Of a stretch of 64,000 nucleotides of DNA, positions 43,758 to 52,507 are shown piece after piece. The DNA is from JADMIH01 sp036399775 (GTDB lineage: Bacteria; Chloroflexota; Chloroflexia; QHBQ01; JADMIH01). A program made the position numbers and the translations under genes. The DNA is taken from NCBI GenBank assembly GCA_036399775.1, contig DASWMJ010000046.1, positions 42,686 through 106,685 on the forward strand, in the 5' to 3' direction. The notes under the pieces are model-generated. The model had not been told where the DNA came from. It worked only from the letters and a program-made list of their open reading frames with translations, and ran no database searches. The first letter of the stretch is position 1, and each line of letters starts with the position of its first letter.

Positions 43758-44759
43758 ATGTCTGTGAAGTTTGGGGTGTTGGTGCCGCAGGGGTGGCGCA
43801 TGGACCTGGTGGATATAGAGGACCCTGTGGAGCAGTACGAGGCGATGACGCGTTTTGGAGTGGAGGCCGAGAGGCTAGGGTACGACTCTATCTGGGTGTA
43901 CGACCACTTCCATAACGTGCCCACGCCTGAACTAGAGACGAACTTCGAGTGTTGGATGAGCACGGCTGCGCTGGCGCGCGATACCTCTACCATCAGGATT
44001 GGGCAGATGGTGACGTGCAACAATTACCGCAACCCCGCCCTACTTGCGAAAATGGCGTCTACAGTGGACGTGCTGAGCCATGGGAGACTGGATTTCGGCA
44101 TCGGAGCGGGCTGGTACAAAGAGGAGTTCGAGGCCTACGGCTATCCCTTCCCGGACGGGCCGGAGCGTCTGCGTATGCTGGACGAAGCTCTGCAAATCAT
44201 ACGCGCCATGTGGACCGAGCCGTACACCACATTCGAGGGAAAATACTACCAGGTGCGCGGGGCGATAAACGAGCCTAAGGGCGTGCAGAAGCCGCACATT
44301 CCCATCTGGGTCGGGGGTAGTGGAGAGAAAGTGACGCTCAAGCTGGTAGCGAAGTACGGGGACGCTTGCAACGTAGTGGGCGCGGACGCGGAGACATACC
44401 GCCATAAGTTTGGCGTGCTCAAGGGGCATTGTGAGGCCCTCGAACGCGACTACGACAGCATCATCAAGTCGGCGCACGTCTTCATCACGCTGCTTGAGCC
44501 AGGGCAGGACCGGGAGGAGGGCACCCTCCACAGGCGCACAATCGCTGGCAAGGCGTCGGGCCAGCCGGTCAGCCTCGAAGAGTACCGCAAAGGCACCTTC
44601 GTAGGCACGCCGGAGGAGACAGTGGGGCACCTACAAAGCCTGAAGGAAGCGGGCGTAGAGTACTTCGTCGTCTACTTCCGCAACGACCTGACGCGCTTCG
44701 ACACCCTGCAAACCTTCGCGCGTGAGGTGATGCCTGCTGTGCGGGGACAGTTAGAATGA
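43758..44759 (+). CDS. LLM class F420-dependent oxidoreductase
   Basis: A 333-residue luciferase-like TIM-barrel enzyme. Features: FGVLVPQGWRMD at the start, AERLGYDSIWVYDHFHNVP, RIGQMVTCNNYRNPALLAKM with the non-prolyl cis-peptide region, and DVLSHGRLDFGIGAGWYKEE, the LLM-family signature. Members that begin in this way are annotated as F420-dependent hydride-transfer enzymes; the substrate is unknown. The ATG at 43758 lies five bases after GGAGG and is preferred to 43656. Confidence 0.92.
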   Translation: MSVKFGVLVPQGWRMDLVDIEDPVEQYEAMTRFGVEAERLGYDSIWVYDHFHNVPTPELETNFECWMSTAALARDTSTIRIGQMVTCNNYRNPALLAKMASTVDVLSHGRLDFGIGAGWYKEEFEAYGYPFPDGPERLRMLDEALQIIRAMWTEPYTTFEGKYYQVRGAINEPKGVQKPHIPIWVGGSGEKVTLKLVAKYGDACNVVGADAETYRHKFGVLKGHCEALERDYDSIIKSAHVFITLLEPGQDREEGTLHRRTIAGKASGQPVSLEEYRKGTFVGTPEETVGHLQSLKEAGVEYFVVYFRNDLTRFDTLQTFAREVMPAVRGQLE

Positions 44760-44845
44760 GGATTTGATTGGGCGACAGCCTATACTTGCGGCAATGGCCG
44801 GAGGTCCATACCTTCTAATTTGAAATGAACTTCTCTCAGCCTGCA

Positions 44846-46210
44846 TTATTCGAGCTTGTATGTTGTCCACTTCTTTTCGATAGCTTCTATTTGCGGCTCG
44901 CCGGTCACAGAATACAGGGCGCGCAATAATATGACGTGCAGCACATGGTAGCGGGCAAACGACACGGGGGCTTTGTGGTGCGTCACATGGCCCATGTGGT
45001 AGCTTGTAAGGCCGCCGAGATCGTAATAGGGTAGGATGTGGCGCAGTGTAACGATACCTTTGCTAAAATAGCTCCCGGCGAGACTTGCCTCTTCATCAGG
45101 GGTCTGAGACCAATCGTATAGACCGAGGAGCGCGAACATAAGGCCGTTCAGCGTGAACGAGTCGGGCGTAGATACATACTCTTCAAATATTACGTAGTTA
45201 GATAGAGATGGGTGCAGGTCTGAAAGGTCGCTGCGAACTCCCCCTTCCGATTTGGGTGTCAGCAGAAAGTGGAGAGCCTTGTTCCCAGCCTCCAGGTAGC
45301 GCCTGTCACCTGTTACGTCGTAAGCGCGAGCTAAGGCACTCAATGCGATCCCCTGGGTAAACGCGGAAGACCATCCCGGCTTGAATACTTCGCCGGTAAG
45401 ATAAAAAGGCCAGGAGAAGGGGTAACGGAAAGCCCCATCCTCACTCTGCAATTGGATTAGCCGGTCGGCACACCGGCGCAGATTTTGTGGCGTATCGTCA
45501 CCACGCAAATACCACCCATGTATCTTGAGACAGTGTTGGGCTACCCCGCCCGGACTGTAGTAATAAGTCCCATCAGGAGTAAGCTCATCGTGCTTCTCCA
45601 TTGGGATGCCGTCTGCATCGAGATGCACAGTCGGACCGTTACGCGGGCGTTCCATAACTCCCCAATCCAAAAAGTCGCCTGAGCTATGATACTTATAATC
45701 TTGCAGGTTCGTGTAGTAGACCTGTAGATTGATCCTGACACTCTCGCCCTGGGCCTTGTATTCCTCCAACGCTGCGGAGACCAGAGGCTGCCACTCGGCG
45801 CGTGGAGAGTAAGAGGGCCATGTCTCTTGCTTCACGATCTCGTTGTAATGCTCCCTGCTCGATGGCAACGCTGATATTTCACCGCCTGGCGTTCGGTCAG
45901 ATAGCCGTAAGACTGCTTGCTCGAAGTATTGTGTGCGGTACTGCGTGCCGTCTGCCCCGGCATCGTCGAGGAACTCGGACGAAAGAGGAAGGCCAAAACG
46001 TGCAAGGCCGCCGTGAGTCTCCCAATACTCCAGGAATCTCCCGTGTATTGCCTCACCCGTTTCGGGGAAGACGCGGCGGGGTTCCGGCTCGTTGAAAGCT
46101 GACGATTGGCCGGCACGCGAGACAAGTGGCAGGGTGAGCGCCGCTATAGCTATGAGCAAGAGCAAACGCACCCTGAGCCGCCCTTTAGGGCTTGACGTGA
46201 ATTTGATCAT
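44846..46210 (-). CDS. Secreted protein with D-glucuronyl C5-epimerase-like C-terminal domain
   Basis: A 454-residue exported protein. A signal peptide (RVRLLLLIAIAALTLPLVSRA) is followed by a segment GRFLEYWETHGGLARFGLPL that is common in Chloroflexota surface proteins and resembles LGFP-like modules. The C-terminal 250 residues match the glucuronyl C5-epimerase fold of alpha/alpha-barrels: YYSPGGVAQHCLKIHGWYLR, FTQGIALSALARAYDVTGDR, DSFTLNGLMFALLGLYDWS. That fold epimerises glucuronate in heparan-like polymers; activity here is unproven. Possible role in modifying exopolysaccharide. Confidence 0.75.
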   Translation of the reverse strand: MIKFTSSPKGRLRVRLLLLIAIAALTLPLVSRAGQSSAFNEPEPRRVFPETGEAIHGRFLEYWETHGGLARFGLPLSSEFLDDAGADGTQYRTQYFEQAVLRLSDRTPGGEISALPSSREHYNEIVKQETWPSYSPRAEWQPLVSAALEEYKAQGESVRINLQVYYTNLQDYKYHSSGDFLDWGVMERPRNGPTVHLDADGIPMEKHDELTPDGTYYYSPGGVAQHCLKIHGWYLRGDDTPQNLRRCADRLIQLQSEDGAFRYPFSWPFYLTGEVFKPGWSSAFTQGIALSALARAYDVTGDRRYLEAGNKALHFLLTPKSEGGVRSDLSDLHPSLSNYVIFEEYVSTPDSFTLNGLMFALLGLYDWSQTPDEEASLAGSYFSKGIVTLRHILPYYDLGGLTSYHMGHVTHHKAPVSFARYHVLHVILLRALYSVTGEPQIEAIEKKWTTYKLE

Positions 46211-46444
46211 AATATGTCAATTATAAGGGGTTTACAGAGAGGCTCGTATAGGTAAGTGGTACTACAGTAAGAGGTACCAATCTCCTTCGTATTTGGCGCC
46301 ACAATGCGCGCACCCAAATGCGTTACCTGCAACTCCAACTTCATATACTTGTGGACATAAGATTTCGGGTACGAACATGTTGATACCCTTGCGAGATCGG
46401 GCAAAGCACTTGTCTGGCAGGTATACTGAGGCTATACTGGTAAT

Positions 46445-46737
46445 ATGCTCTATGAGTGGGATGAAGAGAAAAACAGGGCCAACCTGCTCAAGCACGGTCT
46501 CGACTTCACTGACGCTGGGAGATTTTCAACGGACCTATGCTCGTCCTTCTTGATGATCGGAAGGACTACGGAGAGGACCGATAGATAGGTATAGGGTTGT
46601 TGAGAAGCCGTCTCGTAGTTGTGGTATACACTGAGCGAGATGAAGACACTATACGCATCATCTCATTACGAAAGGCACTTAGCCATGAGCGCGCACGATA
46701 TGAACAGGCACTCCGAGACGAATTGGGCCAGAGTTGA
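46445..46737 (+). pseudogene. brnT: Broken BrnT toxin gene
   Basis: Begins MLYEWDEEKNRANLLKHGLD, the conserved BrnT opening. Around 46521-46525 the frame shifts. In the next frame the sequence goes on as MLVLLDDRKDYGEDR, meets TAG near 46581, then resumes as LVVVYTERDEDTIRIISLRK up to TGA at 46735-46737. BrnT is an RNase toxin of a type II toxin-antitoxin pair. With a frameshift and a stop, no active toxin is expected. The antitoxin gene overlapping its 3' end is intact. Confidence 0.8.
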
Positions 46738-46954
46738 TGCCCTGGCGGATGACACGATAGATACCTCCGACATTCAGCCTCTAACAGATGCTCAACTTGC
46801 ACGCATGACTCTGCGGGTGCCAAAGCAGCCCCTGGCAATCACTGTAAGTATAGACCCGGATGTACTTGCCTGGTACCGCTCGCAGGGGGATGAGTTCGAG
46901 CAGCGCATCAACGCAGCTTTGCGTATTTATGCTGAAGCGCATAAGGGGAATTGA
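46700..46954 (+). CDS. brnA: BrnA family antitoxin
   Basis: About 84 residues. The ATG at 46700 gives MNRHSETNWARVDALADDTI followed by DTSDIQPLTDAQLARM, the standard BrnA N-terminus, and ends with a ribbon-helix-helix-like segment ITVSIDPDVLAWYRSQGDE and FEQRINAALRIYAEA. BrnA binds BrnT and represses the shared promoter. It overlaps the 3' end of the broken brnT as in normal brnTA loci. Alternative starts are ATG 46685 or earlier. It is intact although its toxin is not. Confidence 0.85.
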   Translation: MNRHSETNWARVDALADDTIDTSDIQPLTDAQLARMTLRVPKQPLAITVSIDPDVLAWYRSQGDEFEQRINAALRIYAEAHKGN

Positions 46955-47030
46955 CTAAGCGTCTTGTGTTGGAGACTACAGGCCGAACAGAGAGGTCAGA
47001 GGCGGCCATGTCGAGCCTCAGCGACGATAT

Positions 47031-47260
47031 CTACATTCTCATCGAACGCCGAAACCCATACTCGCTGAGTAATTCAAGGAACTCACACCGCGAGATATGT
47101 GGTAGTTCCGCTGCCTTACCGGATGAGAGATCGCCTCGTTCATAGAGGCGAACCAGCAGGGCTTCAAGAGCGAGAGCCGTCAGTTCTTCCTCACTTATAG
47201 TCAATGCGTATATGTATGTCGTCAGGCAGGGTGACGTACTTCGTGCCGCGCGTGCGAGTG
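47031..47260 (-). pseudogene. UPF0175 family remnant with probable frameshift
   Basis: The C-terminal part reads SEEELTALALEALLVRLYER, GDLSSGKAAELPHISRCEFL and ELLSEYGF, the helix-turn-helix core of UPF0175 proteins (often paired with PIN-type toxins). Upstream, the expected N-terminus KYVTLPDDIHIRID lies in another frame (about 47200-47245), so one indel seems to separate them. The gene is therefore probably inactive. It lies close to the decayed brnTA genes. Confidence 0.6.
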
Positions 47261-47323
47261 AATAGTAGTAGAGGTGCGGTCGCACACGGGCAAATCAGTC
47301 AAGCCACTTTCGATGCTGCCTAG

Positions 47324-48517
47324 CTAAGGGCCAGTTGCGGGTCCTGTGAGCGTGCTCCCGATTAGGATGCCATTGGCCCAGTAGGTGCCAGTACCTCCTG
47401 AGGGGAGGATGTCATAGGTGTAATCCTCTTCATAGGGGACACGCTCGGCATTGACCACCCGTGTGCCATTTATAAAGTCACCGTTGGAGAGGGTCCCTAG
47501 TGGTCGGCCATCTGCCAGGGGGTGGCCAGGCGAAGCCAGTAGTTCGCGGCCATCAGCCAGCGCCAGGTGTACCATCTGGTGACCGGCGGGCACCTCCGTC
47601 CGGCTTGTCTTGAGCACGGTAGCTATCTGGCGAGGTCCTGAAGTGCCACCGTCGCTACCCTCCGTCCACACGAGCATCCCTTCGCGTAGGTCTATCACAG
47701 GCATTAACCCGTTCGGGGTGTCGATCAGCGTGTCACCTGCCAGGCAACTGCGACAGGCTCCCCGCAAATCCGGAGCCTGTCCCAGGGTCGCAGTCAAGGG
47801 TCCTCGCGTATTTGTATTTAGCTGCCCATCTTCACTCCATAACACGGTCATTGTCAGTTGCGAGCCTATCACTTGCCCTTGAAAGTGCGCTGGGATGTCT
47901 ATGCGACATGCGGCAGGACACGATGTATAGACCCCTGGCAGGTTGAAGGCACCTGATGAGTCCAACACCAGGGGCACAAATGTAGTACCGTCATCACACG
48001 GGAACCTAACTTCTACCGTATCAGTGAGGACGCGGACCTCAATACCGACGCCTCCCCACTCACCTCGTGGGACAACAGTTGCCCCTGGATCTGTTTGGGC
48101 GGCGAAGGCGGTCTTCGTGGCCTGGACCTCCTGAGTCTTTTCTGCCTGTTGGGTCGCCCACTTTTGCCCACGCGCTATACTCGTCGTGGTTTCCCTGGCA
48201 GACGAGGTGACGCGCGCAACGGCGTACTGGGTCGCCTGCACAACACTGGCGGTAGCTTGCGCAAGAGCAACATGGGTGGCGGTAACTGCGTTTGCGGTTG
48301 CCAGAGCCTGTGCTGTGGCAGGAGGAAGCGTCGGCCCGACCGTTGACACAGGCGCTGGAACCAGACTGGTGTCGATAGCGACAGGATAGCTGGCGATTGG
48401 CTCTGGGACACTTTTGTCTGCCGAGGGAGTATCCTGGCTGCCCGGCCCGCAGGCGGCGAGTGCGAGCGCCATCAACATTAAGGCACAACTTGTAGTTACG
48501 ATAGCACGTAATCTCAT
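47324..48517 (-). CDS. Lipoprotein with C-terminal Hint (intein/hedgehog-type) domain
   Basis: A 397-residue lipoprotein: signal ending in the lipobox LALAAC (Cys about residue 23), then an Ala/Thr/Gln-rich helical stretch (residues 60-140), a beta-rich domain with four cysteines, then a Hint-like domain from about residue 255. The latter starts CLAGDTLIDTPNGLMPVIDL, has a B-block-like SPGHPLADGRP and ends YTYDILPSGG, then YWANGILIGSTL. Cys at the start of the block is the usual autoprocessing nucleophile. The start has AGGAGG six bases upstream. The role of the Hint domain (self-cleavage or ligation of the exported part) is unknown. Confidence 0.8.
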   Translation of the reverse strand: MRLRAIVTTSCALMLMALALAACGPGSQDTPSADKSVPEPIASYPVAIDTSLVPAPVSTVGPTLPPATAQALATANAVTATHVALAQATASVVQATQYAVARVTSSARETTTSIARGQKWATQQAEKTQEVQATKTAFAAQTDPGATVVPRGEWGGVGIEVRVLTDTVEVRFPCDDGTTFVPLVLDSSGAFNLPGVYTSCPAACRIDIPAHFQGQVIGSQLTMTVLWSEDGQLNTNTRGPLTATLGQAPDLRGACRSCLAGDTLIDTPNGLMPVIDLREGMLVWTEGSDGGTSGPRQIATVLKTSRTEVPAGHQMVHLALADGRELLASPGHPLADGRPLGTLSNGDFINGTRVVNAERVPYEEDYTYDILPSGGTGTYWANGILIGSTLTGPATGP

Positions 48518-48725
48518 GAGGAACCTCCTTTAGGTGATTGTCTCTCACTCTAGGATGAAACTCCTCAATAGACCGAAAGGTTCCTGGAATACAAATACCG
48601 CTTGAAAAGATAAGCTGAGCACGAGCTAATAAGTCAAATACCAGGAACACCCACTCCTTGCTTCTGAAACTATTCTATCATGCCCTATCACCAAGCTAAA
48701 GGAGGGGCTGCCGTACCCGGCGCAT

Positions 48726-49004
48726 CTACCTCGCGGAGTATTGCATCCCATCCAGATGCCGCACCATCCCCTTCAACTCCATCATCGTCAGCACCGCGCT
48801 CACGGTGGAGGAGGGGAGGCTGCTGAGGTTGGTTAGCTCGTCTATGTGGCGGGAGGAGTCCTGTAGAAGGGTGAGGAGCATGCGCTCGGTTGGGTCGGAG
48901 GGGAGAGCGCGCACCGCCTCTACGTGCTCGGAGACCATGCGTATATCCAACTCTTCAAGGATGTCGTCCACAGAGGTGACGCACTTCGCGCCGCGTTTGA
49001 GGAG
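48726..49004 (-). pseudogene. Duplicated 3' end of dprA
   Basis: About 275 bases match 55735-56013 at a constant offset of 7,009 with about 14 mismatches, most in the last 30 bases of the gene. It encodes the last 90 residues of DprA (LLKRGAKCVTSVDDILEELD to the stop), with a TAG instead of TGA. The 5' part of dprA is missing: identity ends at 49004, and the sequence beyond belongs to other genes. It marks the left border of the island. Confidence 0.92.
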
Positions 49005-49017
49005 ACGGAGGAGACTG

Positions 49018-49328
49018 ACCCTAACCACCTGCTAGGCAGGCCGAACCAATACATCGCTAAAGCCTCGTGGCACGACACGCGCTTGGATGAGCCGGCAGAC
49101 CCGCGAGAGATCAATGTAAGTGATGGCGGCGGCATTGAGATATTCCCCGATGCCGAGCGTGCAAAAGCTCGCTTTGACTACATCCAGGAGTTTGGCAAAA
49201 GTTTGCCTATCCTTGTGGAGTATGGCTATTTGAATGGGCCTGTGCTGCTGAGGCTATCGAAGGAACTAACACCTACACAGGCGAAAGAGTACCAGGTGAT
49301 ATTCGAGAGCATGGCGATTGGGCCATAG
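49018..49328 (+). pseudogene. C-terminal fragment of a conserved protein, cut by the island border
   Basis: About 100 residues reading NQYIAKASWHDTRLDEPADP, INVSDGGGIEIFPDAERAKA, then FAKSLPILVEYGYLN-like (FGKSLPILVEYGYL) and PVLLRLSKELTPTQAKEYQV. This is the C-terminal module found in many actinobacterial/Chloroflexota lipoproteins of unknown function. Upstream the frame continues into the reverse complement of the duplicated dprA piece, so the N-terminal part was lost when the border formed. Confidence 0.6.
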
Positions 49329-49340
49329 TAAGGAGAGCAT

Positions 49341-49592
49341 ATGCAACAACTTAGTAAGGATGCCTCAGAGTTCTTCGAGATGCTTCAAAAGCTCATCGCA
49401 CGGGGCACGTACTCGAATGGTGACATAATTGGCGACGGGATAGTGCGCGCTCATCGTGTTTTTGAGGAGTTGGGCTGGGAATGGCACGACCGAGAAACCA
49501 GAGCTACGCCCATAGTTGAAGAGCTAAAGAGGCACAGACTAGTTAGCAATGTACAACTGCTTTCCGGCGGCAATTACAGGATGGGCCTCTAG
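49341..49592 (+). CDS. Small protein of unknown function
   Basis: An 83-residue protein behind a good AAGGAG site, 12 bases after the preceding fragment. It is helical at first (ASEFFEMLQKLIARGTYSNG) with a conserved-looking end (IVEELKRHRLVSNVQLLSGG). I recognise no family. No signal peptide or membrane helix. Confidence 0.55.
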   Translation: MQQLSKDASEFFEMLQKLIARGTYSNGDIIGDGIVRAHRVFEELGWEWHDRETRATPIVEELKRHRLVSNVQLLSGGNYRMGL

Positions 49593-49831
49593 GGACGCGA
49601 AAGTTCGCTACATAGCGAAAATCAAAGAGAGCAGGGCGTGGGGTGCTCCTGGTGGGTCGGGAGTTGATGAGCAAGTAGGCGGGGAGGCGGGGCAGAATTT
49701 GGATGGGAGAATTATCTGAGGTGGGAGGGGCCGGGAGAGATGACAGTGGTGTATAATAACCTACCTGGACGCCAATCTCCCCCCTTCGTTCCCTTCGTTG
49801 CGGAGGTCGTAGCTTCTGGAGGTATACATCA

Positions 49832-51004
49832 TTGAAACGACCATTGCACCATGACCAGGATGGCGAATACGGAGCTAAGCGTGTCAAACGATCAGACGAA
49901 AGCGCTTTAGAGCACACTGGTGGCACCTCCGTCGATGAGGCTTCACCGGCTGTAAATTTCGAGCATCTGCTCCGTAGTGCCTCAACGACCCGAGGCAACG
50001 CTGCTACTCATGCCACGAACATTCTGAATATGCAACGGATGGTGGGCAACCGTGCGGTGCAGCGTTACATGAGAGCATCCTCTGCACCAGTGCAGCGCCA
50101 CCCGGCGGGAGCGCCTTTGCTGAATGGTAAAGACATTTCGCCTGGAGATGAGCGAAGTGTGGCTGCTGGTCCCACCTCGCTGCCACAAATGAGCCGTAAC
50201 CGCACGCAGAAGGGCCCCGCACCCGGATTGCCTATCCCCGCGCCTCCCCAGGCGATGGCTGCTGCACAGGCAAAGAACATCCTGCAAACCGCCTATGGCA
50301 GCGTGCGTGAAGTACAAGAGGGCACAGTAGAGATGCTGCCCAACCGCGCTGCTCTTTATGACAAGTTTGACCAAATTACCGAGGGCAAGCCAAATCCGTT
50401 CGTCGACCCTGAGCGTCCCTGGCAAAAGGGAGATGCGGCGTTATACGTCAAAAGCATTGACGGTTTCTTTGAGGAGGGCACCCTCTACATCAACCAACAG
50501 GCAGAGGCAGCAACCACGACGGCTCATGAGATGCTACATTTGAACGCTGCGCCTGATTTCCGGCAGAGCGTCGGCGAGGTGATCAACGAAGGCGCAACGC
50601 AGTACCTGGCTGAGATGGCCCTGCATCGGGCAGGCATACCACTAGGGAAAGCTCATACGTACCCAATGGAGACCGGCTTCGTACGGGCCATGTTCAACGT
50701 TATAGGCGAGGCTACGCTGGTGCAGGCGTATTTCAATGGTGGTTCTCTACTTACTGTAGCCTTTGATACCGTAATGATGGTGCGCAGCATGAACGCATCG
50801 GGCGACTTTGAAACGCGAATGCGAATATACCGCCTGCACAACTTCGAGCGGTTCAAGCGGTATCTGGACGATGGGCGTTACGAAGAGGCTCTGCAACTGC
50901 TGGCACGTGCCCTCGCGCCCACGCTCCCTCCCACCAACCAGCCCTCTACAACGGGTGTTGCCCCCACTACTGCCGCTACTCCCGCCACTGCGGGTGGAGT
51001 TTGA
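49832..51004 (+). CDS. Zinc metalloprotease with GNRAV-type leader (eCIS-cargo-like)
   Basis: A 390-residue protein with TTG start ten bases after GGAGG. The N-terminus is disordered, then ILNMQRMVGNRAVQRYMRAS (residues 64-83), which matches the LQRxxGNRAV leader that marks DUF4157-type and other cargo proteins linked to extracellular contractile injection systems. A gluzincin-like domain follows: TTAHEMLHLNAA with HExxH at residues 232-236 and a candidate third ligand Glu253 in INEGATQYLAEM. The C-terminus is Pro/Thr-rich. No signal peptide. It is translationally coupled to the next gene (TGATG). Confidence 0.75.
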   Translation: MKRPLHHDQDGEYGAKRVKRSDESALEHTGGTSVDEASPAVNFEHLLRSASTTRGNAATHATNILNMQRMVGNRAVQRYMRASSAPVQRHPAGAPLLNGKDISPGDERSVAAGPTSLPQMSRNRTQKGPAPGLPIPAPPQAMAAAQAKNILQTAYGSVREVQEGTVEMLPNRAALYDKFDQITEGKPNPFVDPERPWQKGDAALYVKSIDGFFEEGTLYINQQAEAATTTAHEMLHLNAAPDFRQSVGEVINEGATQYLAEMALHRAGIPLGKAHTYPMETGFVRAMFNVIGEATLVQAYFNGGSLLTVAFDTVMMVRSMNASGDFETRMRIYRLHNFERFKRYLDDGRYEEALQLLARALAPTLPPTNQPSTTGVAPTTAATPATAGGV

Positions 51005-51324
51005 TGTTGGACAGCGAAACGGCAGAACACTCCGAATACAGCCCGCTTCAACGCATAGTTACCGCCGTGAGCTACGATGCGTTTAGACTGGCACAAACGG
51101 CGGCGACCAGCGCAGGGTCGTCGTCTGCGCTCAAGCGTCGTGCCCGCGAGGTGAACACGCAACTGAATGAGTTAGATGCACTTATTGAGGATGCGCCCAC
51201 AGGGGAGCAAGCCGCCCTACGTAAAGCCTGGTCTGATGCTCGTCTCGACGTCGGCTATGTGTTGTCGGGAGGTACACTGCCAAAGAGCAGCAGGATGGGC
51301 CTTTTTCTACAAGGACAATGCTAG
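51004..51324 (+). CDS. Small helical protein coupled to the leader-bearing protease
   Basis: A 106-residue, mainly helical protein whose ATG overlaps the protease stop codon (TGATG). Contains AVSYDAFRLAQTAATSAGSS, LKRRAREVNTQLNELDALIE and a GKPS-like end (GTLPKSSRMGLF). I recognise no family. Tight coupling with a potential toxin suggests an immunity protein, chaperone or loading partner, which is inference. Confidence 0.55.
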   Translation: MLDSETAEHSEYSPLQRIVTAVSYDAFRLAQTAATSAGSSSALKRRAREVNTQLNELDALIEDAPTGEQAALRKAWSDARLDVGYVLSGGTLPKSSRMGLFLQGQC

Positions 51325-51532
51325 TTCCAACTCGCGCGAGCAAAGTACATGATGCTGATCCTGATGGGGGTGTTTGGGGTGGGGTATGATATGGGGAGGC
51401 AGGCGGGGCAACAGGAAGGTAGGGACAACGAGTAAGCAAATGTCTTCCCGTTAAACCTTGTATGCAAATTGCATAATTGTTCGTATATAATAGAACTGAA
51501 ACCCCAAAACTGATTCAGATAGTGAGGTTCTT

Positions 51533-51898
51533 ATGGCGGCAAGACGCAAGCCCAGCCCGGCTGACAGGCAGCAACCGGAAGAAAGCCCGCAGGAACAAAA
51601 ATTAAAGCTTTCGATCGCGTGGCAACAACCGGAAGGTGTGCCCACGTCCTATGTAACTAATTTCGCAATACAAAAGGATGATCCGAATTATATCCTTAGC
51701 TTCTATGAGATCAAGACTCCTGTTATCTTGGGGCCTGATGACTACCAGCTGGAGGCCGTCAAGAAACTCGGACATATAAACGCAGAATATGTAGCACGAA
51801 TAATAGTTACAGAGACTCGACTGCGGGAATTCATCAAAGTTGCGACGTCCTATCTGGAGCGTGAAACGCCTCCGATACTCGTAGATACGGAGGGATAA
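51533..51898 (+). CDS. Small protein, DUF3467-like
   Basis: A 121-residue protein, AT-rich gene. After a disordered N-terminus (MAARRKPSPADRQQPEESP) comes LKLSIAWQQPEGVPTSYVTN, ILSFYEIKTPVIL and AEYVARIIVTETRLREFIKV. The pattern (a Tyr-Val-Asn-like strand, a Phe strand, then a basic R-I-I-V and an amphipathic helix) resembles DUF3467, though I judge this by eye only. First of three genes with gaps of 3 bases and an overlap. Confidence 0.55.
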   Translation: MAARRKPSPADRQQPEESPQEQKLKLSIAWQQPEGVPTSYVTNFAIQKDDPNYILSFYEIKTPVILGPDDYQLEAVKKLGHINAEYVARIIVTETRLREFIKVATSYLERETPPILVDTEG

Positions 51899-51901
51899 CC
51901 G

Positions 51902-52507
51902 ATGACTCTAGATGAGATTGATGGTGTTGTTGTAGAAAGCTTTGGTGGATACAACTGGGCACCTACAAGCATGGCTACAGGAGTTTTAGCCGAGCAGGTA
52001 CGGATACAACAAGGGCGGGCGGTCTATCTTCCAATCCGCACTGCACGTGGCTATACAGGTACCCTGGCAGCCGCCAGCATAGTAACCGGCGAAGAAATCC
52101 CTGTCTTACCGAGTAACCTATCTTGGGAGGTAGTGGAAGCAGAGCTGAGCGCGGAGTTAACTCGTTCTGAAAGACTGCTTATGCTGGAGCCGAACTGGGA
52201 CGGTGAGGACAGCCCTGGTTACACGCCAGAGGTGCTGGACCGGGCTAGGCACTTAATAGAACTAACTGTCAAACAACTGTTTGATCAACCTCGTGTGGAA
52301 AAGGTTGTGCCCAGCATAGATGCTGGCCCGAACGGCAGTATAGACGTCTACTGGCAAAATGCGGATCGTGAGCTTTTGGTCAATATACCAGCCGCTGAAG
52401 GTGAATTGGCAGAGTTCTACGGGACAGATGATACGGGCGCACAGGTAAAAGGCAAGCTGGATCCCGGCACAGCACAAGGTTGGCTAGTAGCGTGGATAGC
52501 GAAATAG
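51902..52507 (+). CDS. Conserved protein, second gene of the three-gene cassette
   Basis: A 201-residue protein starting 3 bases after the preceding stop. The central part (LMLEPNWDGEDSPGYTPEVL, DRARHLIELTVKQL, GPNGSIDVYWQNADRELLVN) belongs to a widespread group of hypothetical proteins with a conserved L-x-x-x-W-D-G and an I-x-x-x-W strand. Function unknown. It overlaps the third gene by about 15-30 bases, suggesting that the three are made together. Confidence 0.6.
   Translation: MTLDEIDGVVVESFGGYNWAPTSMATGVLAEQVRIQQGRAVYLPIRTARGYTGTLAAASIVTGEEIPVLPSNLSWEVVEAELSAELTRSERLLMLEPNWDGEDSPGYTPEVLDRARHLIELTVKQLFDQPRVEKVVPSIDAGPNGSIDVYWQNADRELLVNIPAAEGELAEFYGTDDTGAQVKGKLDPGTAQGWLVAWIAK

Noticed and set aside
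47031..47145. Plus-strand 64-codon ORF (46951-47145) as partner of brnA
   Set aside because: It overlaps the UPF0175 remnant in antisense, has no family pattern and no ribosome site.
48726..49028. The dprA stump as an independent winged-helix gene
   Set aside because: Its 5' end is just non-homologous DNA, with no ribosome site. It matches the last 90 codons of dprA and serves better as an island border.
49543..49998. 151-codon minus-strand frame at the start of the protease gene
   Set aside because: It has no recognisable domain and overlaps the leader-bearing protease, which has a ribosome site and catalytic motif.
49832..51004. A complete eCIS locus
   Set aside because: No sheath, tube, baseplate or AAA gene in the window. 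Only a cargo-like protein is supported.
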